A DNA stretch of 64,000 nucleotides from Ruminococcus sp. (GCA_020860605.1 JAJBTZ010000044.1:1-64000); one strand, 5' to 3'. Shown: positions 26,431 through 35,195, numbered from the stretch's first letter. The notes: generated from the sequence alone by a model not told the origin. Translations and numbers: made by a program.

Positions 26431-27249
26431 ATGCCGAAGAAAAGGCAAAGAAAAAGAAGAATAAGATACGACCGACTTTTTGCAATATTTATGGTTCTGG
26501 CTTTGATGATTGCCAGAGTTTGTGCTTTCACACATAAAGATAAGTCAGAAATTTCAGATGACGAAATCGAAAGCGAAGACGCGAGCGGGCTTGAGGAACT
26601 GGAAGATATGCAGGAGCAGGAGTACATCGAGTCACAAAGCGAAGAAACAGCATATGTATGTCTCAACGACGTTATTGAATACAGCCAATATCCTGACTAT
26701 CCGACAGGCTGTGAAGTTACTGCACTTTACATACTTCTCGAGTATTATGATGTCGAAGTCACTATGGAGGAATTGGTCGAAGCTTTGCCGAAGGGTCCTA
26801 TTCCATGGTATGATGCAAACGGTGTACGATATGGAGCCAATCCAGCAAAGCAATTTGTCGGCGATCCGAGATATTCTGATTCCTATGGCGTATTTAACGA
26901 GCCTATCAGGGAAACTGCCGAGCAATTCAAGACAGGTGCAATTGCCAAAACAGGCGCTACCCTTGACGACATCAAGGAAATCATCACTTCAGGCAATCCA
27001 GTTATCGCTTGGTACACAACTAATATTGAAGCCGGTATTGAATATCGTCAGGAATGGCTCGACTATGATACCGGCGAAACGGTCATATGGCCTGCCTATG
27101 AGCACGCAGTGGTTATATACGGCTTTGACGACTACAACAATATAATGTACAGGGATCCTAGCACTGGCAGCTCAGCTGCTGTAGGTTGGGACACCTTCAA
27201 GGAAGCATTTGAGGAGCTTGGCGGGATGATTGTTTACTATGACGAATAA
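26431..27249 (+). CDS. Membrane-anchored C39-like peptidase, copy 2
   Basis: 272 residues. Paralogue of the preceding gene: YSQYPDYPTGCE, GVFNEPIRETAEQFK, YEHAVVIYGF and RDPSTG are shared, so the Cys-His-Asp triad is kept. It differs by a longer stalk after the membrane segment, rich in Glu, Asp and Ser (about 40-75), and by more A/T-rich codons. ATG 26431 lies 4 nt after the copy 1 stop with GAGGG upstream. The region just after it holds a half terminator, not a complete one. Confidence 0.85.
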   Translation: MPKKRQRKRRIRYDRLFAIFMVLALMIARVCAFTHKDKSEISDDEIESEDASGLEELEDMQEQEYIESQSEETAYVCLNDVIEYSQYPDYPTGCEVTALYILLEYYDVEVTMEELVEALPKGPIPWYDANGVRYGANPAKQFVGDPRYSDSYGVFNEPIRETAEQFKTGAIAKTGATLDDIKEIITSGNPVIAWYTTNIEAGIEYRQEWLDYDTGETVIWPAYEHAVVIYGFDDYNNIMYRDPSTGSSAAVGWDTFKEAFEELGGMIVYYDE

Positions 27250-27265
27250 AAAACGGCTCGGTGGA
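27246..27265 (+). repeat. Left direct repeat, orphan terminator arm
   Basis: ATAAAAAACGGCTCGGTGGA, matching 18 of 20 bases at 28011-28030. At the right site this sequence is the 5' arm of a working terminator; here the 3' arm is missing. The pair brackets the PIN/antitoxin module. Confidence 0.75.
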
Positions 27266-27280
27266 ATTTTAAATTTAGGG

Positions 27281-27309
27281 TTGATAAGTTCTGAGATTTG
27301 TGGTATTAT
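27281..27309 (+). promoter_or_regulatory. Promoter of the PIN/antitoxin module
   Basis: TTGATA (27281-27286), 17 nt, TATTAT (27304-27309). Confidence 0.65.
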
Positions 27310-27343
27310 ATCATATAGAGGAGTTTTGAGGAGATGACGAGCG

Positions 27344-27817
27344 GTGAAGATATATTTAGATTGCTGTTGCTACAACAGACCGTTTGATGACCAGACGCAG
27401 GAACGAGTTTATCTTGAAGCACAGATAATTGAAGGGATATTTCGTTCTTGTCAAGCTGGCATTTTTGAGCTTGTTGGAAGCTCAGCTTTGAGCTTCGAAA
27501 TCAGTCGAATAGGCGACCTCGAAAAGCGACAGCAAATAATAAGGCTCTATTCTCTGGTTGCATCATACGAAAATGTCGATGATGAGATAGAATTAAGAGC
27601 AAAAGATATTCGTTCACAATCGAATATCAAAACTTACGATAGTTACCATGTGGCTTTAGCTGAGAGAGCGAACGCTGATGTAATGATAACTACTGATGTT
27701 AAATTAGAGAAGATGGCTTCACATTTGAAGCTGAATGTAAAAGTAATAAATCCAGTAAGATTTATGATGGATTATATGTACGGAGGTGCAACTCATGAAA
27801 CAAGTGAACTTGAATAA
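27344..27817 (+). CDS. PIN-domain protein, probable toxin
   Basis: 157 residues. PIN-type nuclease fold with the expected acidic residues: D6 (YLDCCC), E52, D99 (TYDSYHVALAE) and D118 (TTDVKLEKMA). PIN toxins of VapC-like systems cleave RNA. Start is GTG at 27344 behind GAGGAG. The last 23 nt overlap the small gene downstream, typical of a coupled toxin-antitoxin pair, here with the toxin first. More A/T-rich than its neighbours. It might be a non-toxic PIN protein, but the partner and the flanking repeats favour a module. Confidence 0.82.
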   Translation: MKIYLDCCCYNRPFDDQTQERVYLEAQIIEGIFRSCQAGIFELVGSSALSFEISRIGDLEKRQQIIRLYSLVASYENVDDEIELRAKDIRSQSNIKTYDSYHVALAERANADVMITTDVKLEKMASHLKLNVKVINPVRFMMDYMYGGATHETSELE

Positions 27818-28004
27818 TCCAGTTGAAATCAGAACTATCGGCTATTCTGCTTTAGAAGAGGCCTTGGGACCAGTTGGAACGACCTTATTTATAAAGCAGC
27901 AGTTTGATCCCCTTGGACGTGGAGACTACACAAAGGAAAAGTACGATACCGACGATATTAGCGTTGAAGAAGCTGGAGAGCTGATGAGAGCTTTCAACAA
28001 GTAA
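27795..28004 (+). CDS. Probable antitoxin of the PIN protein
   Basis: 69 residues. The block EEALGPVGTTLFIKQQFDPLGRGDYTKEKYD is the pattern L-G-x2-G-x3-F-x2-Q-x-G-x-G-D-Y-T-x-E-R/K that accompanies PIN-domain genes in Firmicutes as far as I recall. The C terminus ISVEEAGELMRAF is a short amphipathic helix that could occupy the PIN active site. Start 27795 has GGAGG 8 nt upstream and lies inside the PIN gene; an upstream GTG at 27786 overlaps that ribosome binding site. Confidence 0.75.
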   Translation: MKQVNLNNPVEIRTIGYSALEEALGPVGTTLFIKQQFDPLGRGDYTKEKYDTDDISVEEAGELMRAFNK

Positions 28005-28010
28005 AACAAA

Positions 28011-28052
28011 ATAAACACCGGCTCGGTGGATTTCCACTGAGCCGGTATTTTT
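28011..28052. terminator. Terminator between the antitoxin and asnB, right direct repeat
   Basis: ACCGGCTCGGTGG (28017-28029) pairs with CCACTGAGCCGGT (28034-28046), one G-T pair, loop ATTT, then TTTTT. Its 5' side repeats the sequence at 27246-27265. Confidence 0.9.
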
Positions 28053-28059
28053 ATGATTA

Positions 28060-29640
28060 TTATTCACCGCTTGCGCCGTAGTTCGAAAGAACTCTTGCTG
28101 AGGGGTCGTTGACGTTGCAGCCTTCCCAGGATTTGTTCGGCATCCAGAAGTCTACGACCATTTCGGCGTTGCCGGGGTAGTACTTCTCAAAGATTTCACG
28201 GTAGAGAAGTGACTCTTTCGTGAAGGGCTTCGCAAAGGTGTATTTAGCGCTGAGAGTCTCGAATTCTTCGTCGGTGTAGGTCTCCTCGGCGTACTCTTTC
28301 AGATAATCGACCATTGAGTGACCGACGGCGTCGGAGAAGGCAGCTTTTTCACGATAGAGAATATCGTGAGGGAGATAGTCGCCCTCGAAGGCGTGGCGGA
28401 GAAGATATTTGCCCTTGCCATAGGTGTTGAGCTTCATCTCTGGGTCAACCGCCATGACATACTTGACGAAGTCGAGGTCTCCAAACGGGACCCTTGCCTC
28501 AAGAGAGTTTACCGAGATACAGCGGTCAGCTCTCAAAACATCGTACATGTGAAGTTCATGGACACGCTTTTCGGCTTCCTTCTGGAAGGCTTCGGCATCG
28601 GGAGCAAAGTCGGTGTATTTGTAGCCGAAGAGCTCGTCCGAAATCTCGCCGGTGAGAAGAACACGGATATCGGTGTTCTCGTGAATCCACTTGCAGAGGA
28701 GGTACATGCCCATGCTGGCACGGATTGTGGTTATATCATAAGTGCCCAGAAGCTCGATAACCGTCTCAAGAGAGCTTAGAACGATCTCTTTATTGATGAT
28801 TACCTCAGTGTGGTCGCTGTGAATGTAATCGGCGACCTGCTTCGCATATTTGAGGTCAATTGCGTCCTCGCTCATGCCGATCGCGAAGGTGCGGATAGGC
28901 TTGTCAGAGTATCTCTGAGCGACGGCGCAGACCAAGGACGAGTCAAGCCCTCCCGACAGGAGGAAGCCAACCTTCGCATCTGCTACAAGCCTCTTCTTGA
29001 TCCCCTTTGTTAATTTGTCGTGGATCTGGGCACAGACCTCATCGAGGCTTGCCTTGATCACACCTTGAGGCTTGGATATCTCGCAGTAGCTGATGAACTC
29101 CCCTGCCTTATAGTAGCACCCTGGCGGGAAGGGCATGACTCTTTCGCATATGGGCACGAGGTTTTTCGGTTCACTTGCGAAGACTATTGCGCCATCACGG
29201 TCATAGCCGTAATAGAGCGGTCTTATTCCTATAGGATCTCTTGCAGCGATAAACTCTTTGGTTCTTCCGTCAAAGAGAACCATCGCAAACTCGGCATCGA
29301 GCATCGAAAACATGTCGGTTCCGTACTCGAAATATAGCGGAAGAATAATCTCGCAGTCGGAGCCACTCTTGAACTTGTAGCCCTTTTCTATCAGCTCGTC
29401 CTTGAGCTTCTCGAAGCCATAGAGCTCGCCGTTGCAGACAACTGCAGAGCCATCGAGCTCGAAAGGCTGCATTCCTTCGGGAGTCAGGCCCATGATAGCA
29501 AGGCGGTGGAAGCCAAAGAGACCTGAGCCAATATCGATTATTCTTGAATCGTCGGGTCCACGGGAAATTGTTTTGTCAAAACCTTTTTTAAATTCCGAAA
29601 AAGAGACACCGCTTTTACAGTAACCCATTATCGAACACAT
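28060..29640 (-). CDS. asnB: Asparagine synthetase (glutamine-hydrolysing)
   Basis: 526 residues. The N-terminal glutaminase domain starts with the catalytic Cys2 (MCSIMGY), with RGPDDS, CNGELYG and SGSDCE binding loops; the C-terminal synthetase has the PP-loop LLSGGLDSSL and LLTGEISDELFGYKY. It makes asparagine from aspartate, glutamine and ATP. It is preceded by a T-box leader, so expression should follow uncharged tRNA, most likely tRNA-Asn. It closes the nitrogen block glnN, amt, asnB, all on the minus strand. Confidence 0.96.
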   Translation of the reverse strand: MCSIMGYCKSGVSFSEFKKGFDKTISRGPDDSRIIDIGSGLFGFHRLAIMGLTPEGMQPFELDGSAVVCNGELYGFEKLKDELIEKGYKFKSGSDCEIILPLYFEYGTDMFSMLDAEFAMVLFDGRTKEFIAARDPIGIRPLYYGYDRDGAIVFASEPKNLVPICERVMPFPPGCYYKAGEFISYCEISKPQGVIKASLDEVCAQIHDKLTKGIKKRLVADAKVGFLLSGGLDSSLVCAVAQRYSDKPIRTFAIGMSEDAIDLKYAKQVADYIHSDHTEVIINKEIVLSSLETVIELLGTYDITTIRASMGMYLLCKWIHENTDIRVLLTGEISDELFGYKYTDFAPDAEAFQKEAEKRVHELHMYDVLRADRCISVNSLEARVPFGDLDFVKYVMAVDPEMKLNTYGKGKYLLRHAFEGDYLPHDILYREKAAFSDAVGHSMVDYLKEYAEETYTDEEFETLSAKYTFAKPFTKESLLYREIFEKYYPGNAEMVVDFWMPNKSWEGCNVNDPSARVLSNYGASGE

Positions 29641-29936
29641 AAGTACATCTCTCCTATACTAATTCAGCATCCGATAGGGCAAGTGCTGTTACTCGCGGTG
29701 CCACCTATCTTTTTAGTCTACAAACCTGAGTTTGTATCTTCTCCGGGCTTCAGTCAAAGCCCTTCCCTGCTAACGTGGGGATAACGGCGTACCTACTGAG
29801 ACCTTGGTCTGTTCAGATTGCAGCTTACTCGGGGTTACCTCTGTGGCGCATATTTACGCACTCTCAGCTTAAATGCGACTCTCTTTGAAACTGTGTGCCA
29901 CAGGGCATATCCGAGTTCAAACGCTTTTAGGGAAAT
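29641..29936 (-). ncRNA. T-box leader RNA of asnB
   Basis: A 296-nt leader between amt and asnB. The T-box core GGTGGCACCGCGAGTAA is at 29705-29689, with flanking helix GATAGG (29709-29704) and CCTATC (29678-29673) closing the antiterminator. Upstream are stem-I-like elements including GCTGAGAG and AGTA-type motifs. Asn (AAC) specifier candidates are at 29813-29811 and 29836-29834; I cannot choose. No hairpin with a U-tract lies between the T-box and the start codon. ATAGG (29657-29653) in the ribosome binding site can pair with the same CCTAT strand, suggesting control at translation. Confidence 0.85.
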
Positions 29937-29964
29937 ATTATATTAGGGATAAATTCTTATTCAA
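29937..29964 (-). promoter_or_regulatory. Promoter of the asnB T-box transcript
   Basis: Minus-strand TTGAAT (29964-29959), 16 nt, TATAAT (29942-29937). The -35 box overlaps the end of the amt coding region. Confidence 0.65.
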
Positions 29965-31687
29965 CGTCCTGAAGGGCATCGAAGCCTTCTTCGCCGGTTC
30001 TGACCTTGATGACGTTCTCGACATCATAGACGAAGATCTTGCCGTCACCGATGTGGCCGGTGTAAAGAACCTTCTTGGCGGTTTCGATGACGTGTCTGAC
30101 AGGAATCTTGGATACTACGATATCAACCTGAACCTTCGGGAGGAGGTTAGTCTCGACTGCAACGCCTCTGTAGTACTCAGGCTTGCCACCCTGCTGGCCA
30201 CAGCCCAAAACATGGGACACGGTCATGCCAGTGATTCCGAGACTCATCATAGCTTGCTTCAGCTCGTCAAACTTAGACTCCTTGCAGACAATCTCGATCT
30301 TAGTGAACTTAGGCTGCTCGCCGTCCTCTGCAAATGCAGGAACCTTCTTGACTGGGATTGCCTCAGCAACAGGGACATCAGATGTTACAGCCACAACACC
30401 GTCGGCAGGAGCGTATGAGGAATACTTACTGACAGAAGGAGCAAAGTCGGGGTATGCGCTGGGAAGACCGTGCTCGCTGACATCGAGGCCTGCGATTTCG
30501 TCCTCCGCAGAAGCTCTTAAGCCATGGAACTTTTTAATAAGTGCAAAAGTTATTACCATCATAACCACGGCATAAGCAGCTACTGAAACAACGCCGAGAA
30601 GCTGGAGCCCGAACTGCTTGAACGAACCAGTGTAGAAGAGACCAGAGAGTCCCGCAGGAGCGTCAGGGTTCGCAAGAAGTCCTACAGCCAATGTTCCCCA
30701 TACGCCGTTTGCCATATGTACGCCTACGGCGCCGACGGGATCGTCGATGTGAAGCTTTAAGTCGAGGAGCTCGACTACGAACACAACCAAGAAGCCAGAA
30801 ACGATACCTACTACTGCAGCTCCGATTGCATCCAAAGCATCACATCCTGCCGTGATGCCTACGAGGCCAGCCAAAGAGGCGTTGAGGCACATCGAGACAT
30901 CAGGCTTTCCGTTCTTGACCCATGTGAATATCATGGTCGTAAAAGTCGCCACTGCGGGTGCAATTGTGGTGGTAAGGAAGATAGAGGCAAGTTCGGATGC
31001 AGAAGTTGCAGCCGCTCCATTGAATCCATACCAGCCGAACCAAAGAAGGAACACACCGAGCGCGCCGAGAGTTATTGAATGTCCAGGAATGGCGTTTACC
31101 TTTGTAACTTTGCCGTTCTCGTCTTTGACATACTTGCCAATACGTGGCCCTAAGAAGATTGCGCCAATGAGTGCAGCGATACCGCCGACCATATGAATAG
31201 CGCAGGAACCCGCATAGTCGTGGAAGCCTAAGCTTGAAAGCCAGCCACCGCCCCAGATCCAGTGGGCCTCAATCGGGTAAACGATCAAGGAAATTACTGC
31301 TGAATAAATACAGTATGCCGAGAACTTGGTTCTCTCTGCCATAGCACCGGAAACGATGGTAGCGGTTGTGGCACAGAAAACGAGGTTGAAAACGAATGTG
31401 GAAGCTCCAGTGAAACCTTCCTCAGGCGAAGCGATGAACGCCTTGAAGTTAGCCCAAAGGTCCATGTTTGGTATGCCAATCAATCCAAAGAGTGCGTCCT
31501 CGCCCATCATGATCGTATAACCTAAGAGCGAGAATACCACTGTTCCGATGCAGAAGTCCATCAGGTTCTTCATGATGATGTTGCCGGCGTTCTTTGCCCT
31601 CGTAAAGCCGGTTTCTACCATCGCAAAGCCTGCTTGCATCAGGAATACCAAAGCAGCTCCGATCAAGTACCAAAATTCTACTGTCAT
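29957..31687 (-). CDS. amt: Ammonium transporter fused to a PII signalling domain
   Basis: 576 residues. Residues 1 to about 400 are an Amt channel with eleven hydrophobic segments and typical [37 protein letters not shown] and [17 protein letters not shown] blocks. After a Ser/Pro/Ala linker a complete PII (GlnB-like) domain follows, about 465-576, with [18 protein letters not shown], a T-loop with Tyr in GKPEYYRG, and the B-loop [27 protein letters not shown] normally gates Amt according to 2-oxoglutarate and energy state; here it is covalently attached. It follows glnN by 89 nt. Confidence 0.94.
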   Translation of the reverse strand: MTVEFWYLIGAALVFLMQAGFAMVETGFTRAKNAGNIIMKNLMDFCIGTVVFSLLGYTIMMGEDALFGLIGIPNMDLWANFKAFIASPEEGFTGASTFVFNLVFCATTATIVSGAMAERTKFSAYCIYSAVISLIVYPIEAHWIWGGGWLSSLGFHDYAGSCAIHMVGGIAALIGAIFLGPRIGKYVKDENGKVTKVNAIPGHSITLGALGVFLLWFGWYGFNGAAATSASELASIFLTTTIAPAVATFTTMIFTWVKNGKPDVSMCLNASLAGLVGITAGCDALDAIGAAVVGIVSGFLVVFVVELLDLKLHIDDPVGAVGVHMANGVWGTLAVGLLANPDAPAGLSGLFYTGSFKQFGLQLLGVVSVAAYAVVMMVITFALIKKFHGLRASAEDEIAGLDVSEHGLPSAYPDFAPSVSKYSSYAPADGVVAVTSDVPVAEAIPVKKVPAFAEDGEQPKFTKIEIVCKESKFDELKQAMMSLGITGMTVSHVLGCGQQGGKPEYYRGVAVETNLLPKVQVDIVVSKIPVRHVIETAKKVLYTGHIGDGKIFVYDVENVIKVRTGEEGFDALQDVE

Positions 31688-31721
31688 TGTCTTTTCCCCC
31701 TTGTTGAATTTGGCTCCACCC

Positions 31722-31749
31722 TGGGCTTAAGAGGGTATTCTTAAGCCCA
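31722..31749 (-). repeat. Strong hairpin between glnN and amt
   Basis: TGGGCTTAAGA (31749-31739 on minus) pairs perfectly with TCTTAAGCCCA (31732-31722) around a 6-nt loop ATACCC. No T-run follows, so it is not a standard terminator; it could be a processing or stability element in a glnN-amt transcript. Confidence 0.7.
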
Positions 31750-31776
31750 CAGATGTTACCTTCAAAGAAAAGTAAT

Positions 31777-33873
31777 TTATCTCACCCCGAACAGAAGATC
31801 TCCGTAAGTCGGGAATGGCCAATAGCTCTTGGCGGTAACAGTTTCCGCCTCGTCACATGGAGCACGCAAAGCGTCCATCTTAGGAATTACAGAATCCTTT
31901 ATGAACATTGCAGCCTCGGTGACGTCTGTCAACTTCTTATACTCATTGACTGCCTCTTCAAGATCATCAGTAGCAGCGTCGATCTTGTCTTCCAGAGAAG
32001 CAAGCTTCGAGATAAGCTTTGTCTCGTATCCACAAGCAGCTTCGGGAGCAGCAGCCTTCTTCTGGTTGAGAGTCTTTGCAAGGTCTGCTTCGTAAGCGCT
32101 GATTGCAGGCATGATTTCCTTACGAGCCATGTTGAGCATGGTCTCAGCTTCGATATGTACGGTCTTGTGGTAGTTCTCAAGGAGAATCTCGTAACGGGAC
32201 TCGAGCTCAGGTCTTGAATATACCTTATGACGTGTGAGCATATCCACATTCTTCTCGTCAAGAAGCTTAGGCATTGCATCAGGAGTTGTCTTGAGGTTCG
32301 AGAGGCCTCTTACCTCAGTTGCTTCCTTGATCCAAGCATCATCATAGCCGTTGCCGTTGAAGATGATTCTCTTGTGGTCCTTGATGGTCTTCTTGATCAT
32401 CTCGTGAAGAGTGGTCTCAAAGTCCTCAGCGCCCTCAAGTCTGTCAGCGTAAATCTTCAAGGACTCTGCAACTGCGGAGTTGAGCATGATGTTGGCGCAA
32501 GCGATACTATTCGAAGAGCCCAGCATTCTGAACTCGAACTTGTTGCCGGTGAATGCGAACGGTGAGGTTCTGTTACGGTCGGTGGTGTCACGGAAGAACT
32601 TAGGAAGTACGTGAACGCCGAGCTTCATGACGGTCTTTTCAGTCCCATTGTAAGGAGTGTCATTCTCGATAGCATCAAGAACAGCGGTGAGCTCGTCACC
32701 TAAGAACATCGAGATGACTGCCGGAGGAGCCTCGTTGGCACCGAGTCTGTGGTCGTTGCCAGCGGTTGCTACGGAAAGTCTTAAGAGATCCTGATAATCA
32801 TCGACTGCCTTAATTACAGCGCAGAGGAACAGCAGGAACTGAGCGTTCTCATAAGGAGTTTCGCCAGGAGTGAGAAGGTTGACGCCTGTGTCGGTTGCTA
32901 AAGACCAGTTGTTATGCTTGCCGGAACCATTGACCCCTGCGAAGGGCTTCTCATGGAGGAGGCAAACAAGACCATGTCTGTCTGCAACCTTCTGCATAAT
33001 CTCCATTGTGAGCTGGTTGTTGTCGGTTGCGATATTTGTTGTAGAGTAAACAGGTGCGAGCTCGTGCTGAGTAGGTGCAACCTCGTTATGTTCAGTCTTA
33101 GCAAGGATTCCAAGCTTCCAGAGCTCTTCGTTCAGGTCTTCCATATAGGCAGCAACTCTTGGCTTGATGACTCCGAAGTAGTGGTCGTCGAGCTCCTGAC
33201 CCTTGGGTGCAGGTGCTCCGAAGAGGGTTCTGCCGGTGAAGATAAGGTCCTTACGCTTATTGTACATTTCCTTGTCGATAAGGAAGTATTCCTGCTCAGG
33301 TCCTACAGAGGTCTTGACACACTTGACATCAGTGTTTCCGAAGAGCTTGAGGATTCTCAATGCCTGCTTGTTGAGAGCCTGCATGGAACGGAGGAGAGGT
33401 GTCTTCTTGTCGAGAGCTTCGCCACCATAGGAGCAGAAAGCTGTGGGAATGCAGAGCGTCTTGCCCTTGATGAAGGCGTATGAAGTCGGATCCCAAGCGG
33501 TATAGCCTCTTGCCTCGAAAGTAGCTCTTAAGCCACCAGACGGGAAGGAAGAAGCATCAGGCTCGCCCTTGATGAGCTCCTTGCCGGAGAATTCCATTAA
33601 AACTCCTCCGTCGGGTGCTGGAGAAATAAATGAATCGTGCTTTTCAGCGGTGATGCCGGTGAGAGGCTGGAACCAGTGAGTGTAGTGGGTTGCACCATTT
33701 TCTACTGCCCAGTCCTTCATGGCCTGTGCTACGGCGTCTGCGACCTCAATGTCAAGTCTTGCATTCTCGACGATGGTCTTATTCAGGGAATTGTAGACTT
33801 TGGACGAGAGTCTTGCCTTCATCTCGCGATCGTCAAATACCATACATCCAAAATACTCGGGTATCTTTTTCAT
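31777..33873 (-). CDS. glnN: Glutamine synthetase type III
   Basis: 698 residues, the size of GSIII. Motifs include [63 protein letters not shown] and FEFRMLGSS. It forms glutamine from glutamate, ammonium and ATP. The start at 33873 has AGGAG eight nt upstream; the longer reading from 33963 would pass through the leader hairpin and is rejected. It heads the nitrogen block and lies behind a promoter with an attenuator. Confidence 0.95.
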   Translation of the reverse strand: MKKIPEYFGCMVFDDREMKARLSSKVYNSLNKTIVENARLDIEVADAVAQAMKDWAVENGATHYTHWFQPLTGITAEKHDSFISPAPDGGVLMEFSGKELIKGEPDASSFPSGGLRATFEARGYTAWDPTSYAFIKGKTLCIPTAFCSYGGEALDKKTPLLRSMQALNKQALRILKLFGNTDVKCVKTSVGPEQEYFLIDKEMYNKRKDLIFTGRTLFGAPAPKGQELDDHYFGVIKPRVAAYMEDLNEELWKLGILAKTEHNEVAPTQHELAPVYSTTNIATDNNQLTMEIMQKVADRHGLVCLLHEKPFAGVNGSGKHNNWSLATDTGVNLLTPGETPYENAQFLLFLCAVIKAVDDYQDLLRLSVATAGNDHRLGANEAPPAVISMFLGDELTAVLDAIENDTPYNGTEKTVMKLGVHVLPKFFRDTTDRNRTSPFAFTGNKFEFRMLGSSNSIACANIMLNSAVAESLKIYADRLEGAEDFETTLHEMIKKTIKDHKRIIFNGNGYDDAWIKEATEVRGLSNLKTTPDAMPKLLDEKNVDMLTRHKVYSRPELESRYEILLENYHKTVHIEAETMLNMARKEIMPAISAYEADLAKTLNQKKAAAPEAACGYETKLISKLASLEDKIDAATDDLEEAVNEYKKLTDVTEAAMFIKDSVIPKMDALRAPCDEAETVTAKSYWPFPTYGDLLFGVR

Positions 33874-33940
33874 GTGAAACGCTCCTTTTAGAAATTGTCG
33901 GGAAACAATACTGATGGTTGTATTAGGTGTCCCGCTTAAC

Positions 33941-33989
33941 AAAAAAGGCGTCCTTGGGAACATCCCAATACGGGGTTCTCAAAGACGTC
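33941..33989 (-). promoter_or_regulatory. Attenuator in the glnN leader
   Basis: GACGTCTTTGAGAAC (33989-33975) pairs with GTTCCCAAGGACGCC (33961-33947), two mismatches and one G-T, with inner CCC/GGG, followed by six T (33946-33941), about 68 nt before the glnN ATG. The perfect palindrome CAAAGACGTCTTTG (33993-33980) overlaps the 5' arm and could form an alternative hairpin. The controlling factor is unknown. Confidence 0.7.
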
Positions 33990-34006
33990 TTTGCCTTATG
34001 CGTTAC

Positions 34007-34034
34007 ATTATACTCGTAAAAATCTTTTTGTCAA
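34007..34034 (-). promoter_or_regulatory. glnN promoter
   Basis: Minus-strand TTGACA (34034-34029), 16 nt, TATAAT (34012-34007), both boxes perfect. Start expected near 34000, giving a 127-nt leader. Confidence 0.85.
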
Positions 34035-34119
34035 CGCTTTTTTGAATTTTCGCCCCTTTAAACGAAAGAAAGCGGGATTTGTTAATCATCCTTGGGGCGT
34101 TTTGCATAAAAATTTTGGC

Positions 34120-34773
34120 TCAGATTTTCACCTGGCAATCGACATGAGCGTTTTCGGAGATTTCAAGACTTTCGGAGTATTCGACTTTCTCAATCTCACA
34201 GCCGTCGCCAATCTTTATATTAGCGCCACGGACTACATCAGCCTTGACAAGTTCAAGACTTATATCGTCGCCCTCGATGGTGCCGATTTCAGAATGCTTT
34301 ATTTTCTTTTTGCTGAACCAGCGTACTCCCTTGGGAGCTATTTTAATAATGCCACCGCCGATTTCATTGGCTTTGACACCATTGCCGTCAAACGTGATTC
34401 TTATTTCATCGCCGTTAATAAGTCCATTGGCGTTTGTTGCACCGGCGATAGTTACTTTCTCTCCCGAAACATTGCCGTCTGCAATGAATGAACCAGCGAA
34501 CTCCAATTCTCCATTTGCTTCTATGCTTTTGACCTTTGCAGCACCGGCAAGATGACAGCTTCCGCATTTTATGTCGCCGTCAACACGACCAGAGCCAGCA
34601 ATTTTGAATTCGCCTGAACATTCAACATTCCCGCATATATGCACTGACCCAGAGCTTCCAAAGCTCTGGCACCTGACATCTGATGTCACCTTGCCTGAAC
34701 CGCTTATGCTTATGTTTTCATATTCTCCACCGCCGACATTGCCTGCGCCACTGATATGTACTGAATCTGCCAT
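34120..34773 (-). CDS. Bactofilin-like polymer-forming protein
   Basis: 217 residues. A string of short repeats of the type ISGSGKVTSDV, SGSVHICGNVEC, KIAGSGRVDGDIKC forms a right-handed beta helix as in bactofilins and Bacillus YhbE/YhbF. There is no signal or membrane segment, so it should polymerise in the cytoplasm. A basic insert WFSKKKIKHSEIG near 150 interrupts the repeats. It lies 4 nt behind the DUF4004 regulator, as YhbE follows YhbD in Bacillus. A strongly structured but U-poor region follows its stop. Confidence 0.85.
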   Translation of the reverse strand: MADSVHISGAGNVGGGEYENISISGSGKVTSDVRCQSFGSSGSVHICGNVECSGEFKIAGSGRVDGDIKCGSCHLAGAAKVKSIEANGELEFAGSFIADGNVSGEKVTIAGATNANGLINGDEIRITFDGNGVKANEIGGGIIKIAPKGVRWFSKKKIKHSEIGTIEGDDISLELVKADVVRGANIKIGDGCEIEKVEYSESLEISENAHVDCQVKI

Positions 34774-34777
34774 TATA

Positions 34778-35176
34778 CTATTCCTCCTGAGATTTATTTA
34801 TTACTGTGTTGCCTGAGATAATTTCCGTCAGATCCCTCTCATCGTCGCCGATCTTGACGATGACCGAAACTAAATCGGATATATTTATCTCCTTTGACCA
34901 GTGTTTGGAATTAATGATGAGCTTCGCTTCCTGCTCCGTTTTTCCCTGAAGCTCTTTAGCTATCTGTTCAAGCGGGACCTGATCCTTTCGGGCTATTATC
35001 GCCTCAATCCGCTCGCAGATTTGCTCCTCATCGAAAAATGTCTCCTGCCCTGTGTAGGTGGACTTCTTGACAAGCCAGTCATCAGGGATAAGACCCATCC
35101 GCTTCCAGCGGTAAAGGGTGCCATAGGAAATGTTGTACTTATTAAGAAGCTCTTTTTTGGAAATCAGACCACTCAA
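34778..35176 (-). CDS. YhbD/DUF4004-like MerR-type regulator
   Basis: 132 residues. The N terminus has ISKKELLNKYNISYGTLYRWKRMGLIP, a MerR-like helix-turn-helix, then a coiled-coil-like ERIEAIIARKDQVPLEQIAKELQGK. The start is TTG at 35176 behind AGAGGTG. It is followed by the bactofilin gene, the gene order of yhbD-yhbE. Its promoter holds two nearly identical 18-nt dyads, so autoregulation is likely. Whether it has a wider regulon is unknown. Confidence 0.8.
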   Translation of the reverse strand: MSGLISKKELLNKYNISYGTLYRWKRMGLIPDDWLVKKSTYTGQETFFDEEQICERIEAIIARKDQVPLEQIAKELQGKTEQEAKLIINSKHWSKEINISDLVSVIVKIGDDERDLTEIISGNTVINKSQEE

Positions 35177-35195
35177 ATTATCACCTCTTTCAAAA

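Noticed and set aside
25722-27249. Bacteriocin processing peptidases
   Set aside because: C39 core is present but there is no ABC transporter fusion, no leader peptide gene and no immunity gene.
31777-33963. Longer N terminus for glutamine synthetase
   Set aside because: The extra 30 residues would be translated from the attenuator region and lack family similarity; AGGAG precedes the ATG at 33873.
33941-33993. ANTAR-type two-hairpin antiterminator
   Set aside because: The required hexaloops with fixed A and G were not seen, and no ANTAR gene lies in the window. Kept only as a generic attenuator.
34020-34119. Plus-strand terminator from CGCCCC/GGGGCG arms downstream of the bactofilin gene
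   Set aside because: Arms are far apart with a large loop, and no plus-strand gene ends there; the minus-strand side lacks a T-run.
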